Of a stretch of DNA of 6,933 nucleotides, positions 5,772 to 6,933 are shown in pieces. The translations under genes were made by a program, and so were the position numbers. Numbering within the stretch: the first letter of the stretch is position 1; each line of letters begins with the position of its first letter. The notes beneath the pieces were generated by a model. The model had not been told where the DNA came from, searched no databases, and saw nothing but the letters and a program-made list of their open reading frames with translations. The stretch lies in the NCBI GenBank assembly GCA_017380975.1, contig JAFOCX010000104.1, positions 1-6,933 of the forward strand, read 5' to 3'. The stretch is from Lachnospiraceae bacterium. Its GTDB lineage: Bacteria; Bacillota; Clostridia; Lachnospirales; Lachnospiraceae.

Positions 5772-6933
5772 ATGATTGGAATTTTACTGAATGATAATTC
5801 ATATGAGCAGGACATCCGTGAACTGCTGATGGCATTTTATCCGGGTGAGACGTTTGCTCACGAAAAGCAGGACGATGTAACATTTTATATAGAAGGAATT
5901 TACTTCGATGAGACCTTTACATTGAAGATGATCGACAATGGCGAGGTTCAGGCGGAGACCACATTCCCGCTGGATTACAAGAACCGTCTTGCAGCGAAAA
6001 CAACGATTAAAAAAGAACTTTACAATCTCTGTTCCGGGCGTACCGGAAAAGTGCTTCCGTGGGGAACACTGACAGGTATCCGTCCGACCAAGATTGCTCT
6101 GACCAGACTGGACGAAGGCTGGAAGGAAGAGGATATCAAGGACTTCATGCGTGAGACTTATCTTACCAGTGAAGAAAAGATCAATATGAGTGTAGAGATC
6201 GCAGCTCGTGAAAAAGAGCTGTTGTCTCACGTGGATTATGAGAATGGATACAGCCTTTACGTGGGTATTCCGTTCTGTCCGACCACTTGTGCATATTGCT
6301 CCTTCACATCCTATCCGATCGGACTCTGGAAAGGAAAAGTACATTTATATTTAGAAGCATTATTCAAAGAGCTGGAGTATGTGGCACAGAAGATGAAGGG
6401 CCGCACACTGGATACCGTTTATTTTGGCGGCGGAACTCCGACATCCCTCAGTGCAGAGGAACTGGACCAGCTTCTCACAAAGATTGAAAATACCTTTGAT
6501 CTTTCCACAGTAAAAGAATACACCGTGGAAGCAGGACGTCCGGACAGTATTACCGAGGACAAGCTTCGCACGCTGCGCGCCCATGGAATCACCCGTATTT
6601 CCATCAATCCGCAGACCATGAAGCAGGCGACACTGGATATTATCGGACGTTTCCATACCGTAGAGCATGTAAAAGAGCAGTTCAGACTGGCTCGAGAGCT
6701 GGGCTTTGACAACATCAATATGGACCTGATCATCGGACTTCCGGAGGAGGATCTGGAAGATGTCCGTCAGACCATGGAGCAGGTGAAAGAACTGGCTCCT
6801 GACAGCGTGACGGTTCATTCTCTGGCGATCAAACGCGCAGCGAAACTCAACATGTTCAAGGAAAAATATGCGAACCTGAAGATCGAGAACACCCAGGAAA
6901 TGATCGATGTAACAGAAGAGTATTCTCGCGGAA
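5772..6933 (+). CDS. hemZ: Radical SAM coproporphyrinogen III dehydrogenase family protein HemZ, 3' end cut off
   Basis: The 387 visible residues run off the right edge; HemZ proteins are usually near 480-500. A region of about 160 residues precedes the radical SAM core. It includes PWGTLTGIRPTK at 96-107, characteristic of HemZ and absent from HemN and HemW. The core begins with YVGIPFCPTTCAYCSF at 163-178, whose C169, C173 and C176 form the CxxxCxxC site for the 4Fe-4S cluster. The SAM-binding GGGTP is at 219-223. VEAGRPDSI at 252-260 and RISINPQTM at 275-283 are the HemZ-type versions of HemN/HemW motifs, and MDLIIGLPEE at 317-326 follows. The family is named for oxygen-independent conversion of coproporphyrinogen III to protoporphyrinogen IX, but activity of clostridial members is poorly established and no other haem gene is in view. 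The start at 5772 follows GAGGT at 5759-5763 with 8 nt spacing, inside the end of the hydrolase gene, implying translational coupling. Confidence 0.93.
   Translation, partial: MIGILLNDNSYEQDIRELLMAFYPGETFAHEKQDDVTFYIEGIYFDETFTLKMIDNGEVQAETTFPLDYKNRLAAKTTIKKELYNLCSGRTGKVLPWGTLTGIRPTKIALTRLDEGWKEEDIKDFMRETYLTSEEKINMSVEIAAREKELLSHVDYENGYSLYVGIPFCPTTCAYCSFTSYPIGLWKGKVHLYLEALFKELEYVAQKMKGRTLDTVYFGGGTPTSLSAEELDQLLTKIENTFDLSTVKEYTVEAGRPDSITEDKLRTLRAHGITRISINPQTMKQATLDIIGRFHTVEHVKEQFRLARELGFDNINMDLIIGLPEEDLEDVRQTMEQVKELAPDSVTVHSLAIKRAAKLNMFKEKYANLKIENTQEMIDVTEEYSRG

Noticed and set aside
5799..6344. Minus-strand 181-residue open frame opposite hemZ
   Set aside because: It is antisense to the clear radical SAM protein, has no plausible ribosome binding site and no recognisable family motifs.

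Overview
The window looks like ordinary chromosome from an anaerobic Firmicute of class Clostridia, most likely Lachnospiraceae. This is inferred from gene content (bifunctional Rel, then a short metallo-beta-lactamase-fold hydrolase, then HemZ), from strong AAGGAG-type ribosome binding sites, from moderate GC, and from heavy use of CCG for proline. No species can be named from the sequence alone. I see no mobile element, CRISPR array, tRNA, rRNA or phage gene.

Layout. Positions 1-2475 hold two genes on the minus strand. An M20-family amidohydrolase (1297-2475) is transcribed first, followed after 105 nt by a YfcC/DcuC-superfamily membrane carrier (1191 down to the left edge, C-terminus missing). 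They probably form one transcription unit that imports an acylated amino acid or small peptide and hydrolyses it in the cytoplasm; the actual substrate is not visible. Positions 2476-2751 are a divergent regulatory region with a good promoter for rel, a weaker candidate promoter for the M20 gene, and a short dyad overlapping the latter.

Positions 2752-6933 hold three plus-strand genes: rel, encoding a complete 761-residue (p)ppGpp synthetase/hydrolase; a strong hairpin in the 92-nt gap after it; a 212-residue MBL-fold hydrolase (5130-5768); and hemZ, a radical SAM protein of the coproporphyrinogen III dehydrogenase family, which starts 3 nt after the hydrolase stop and runs off the right edge. 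In many Clostridia this run continues into hisS and aspS, so hisS is a reasonable guess for the next gene.

Functionally the right half is conserved housekeeping (stringent response, a thioester-hydrolase-like enzyme, a tetrapyrrole-type radical SAM enzyme). The left half is a nutrient uptake and hydrolysis pair that lies upstream of rel in the opposite orientation. I found no convincing undescribed system. The points most worth a second look are the divergent promoter region, the hairpin after rel, the absence of dtd between rel and the hydrolase, and the unknown substrate of the carrier/amidohydrolase pair.
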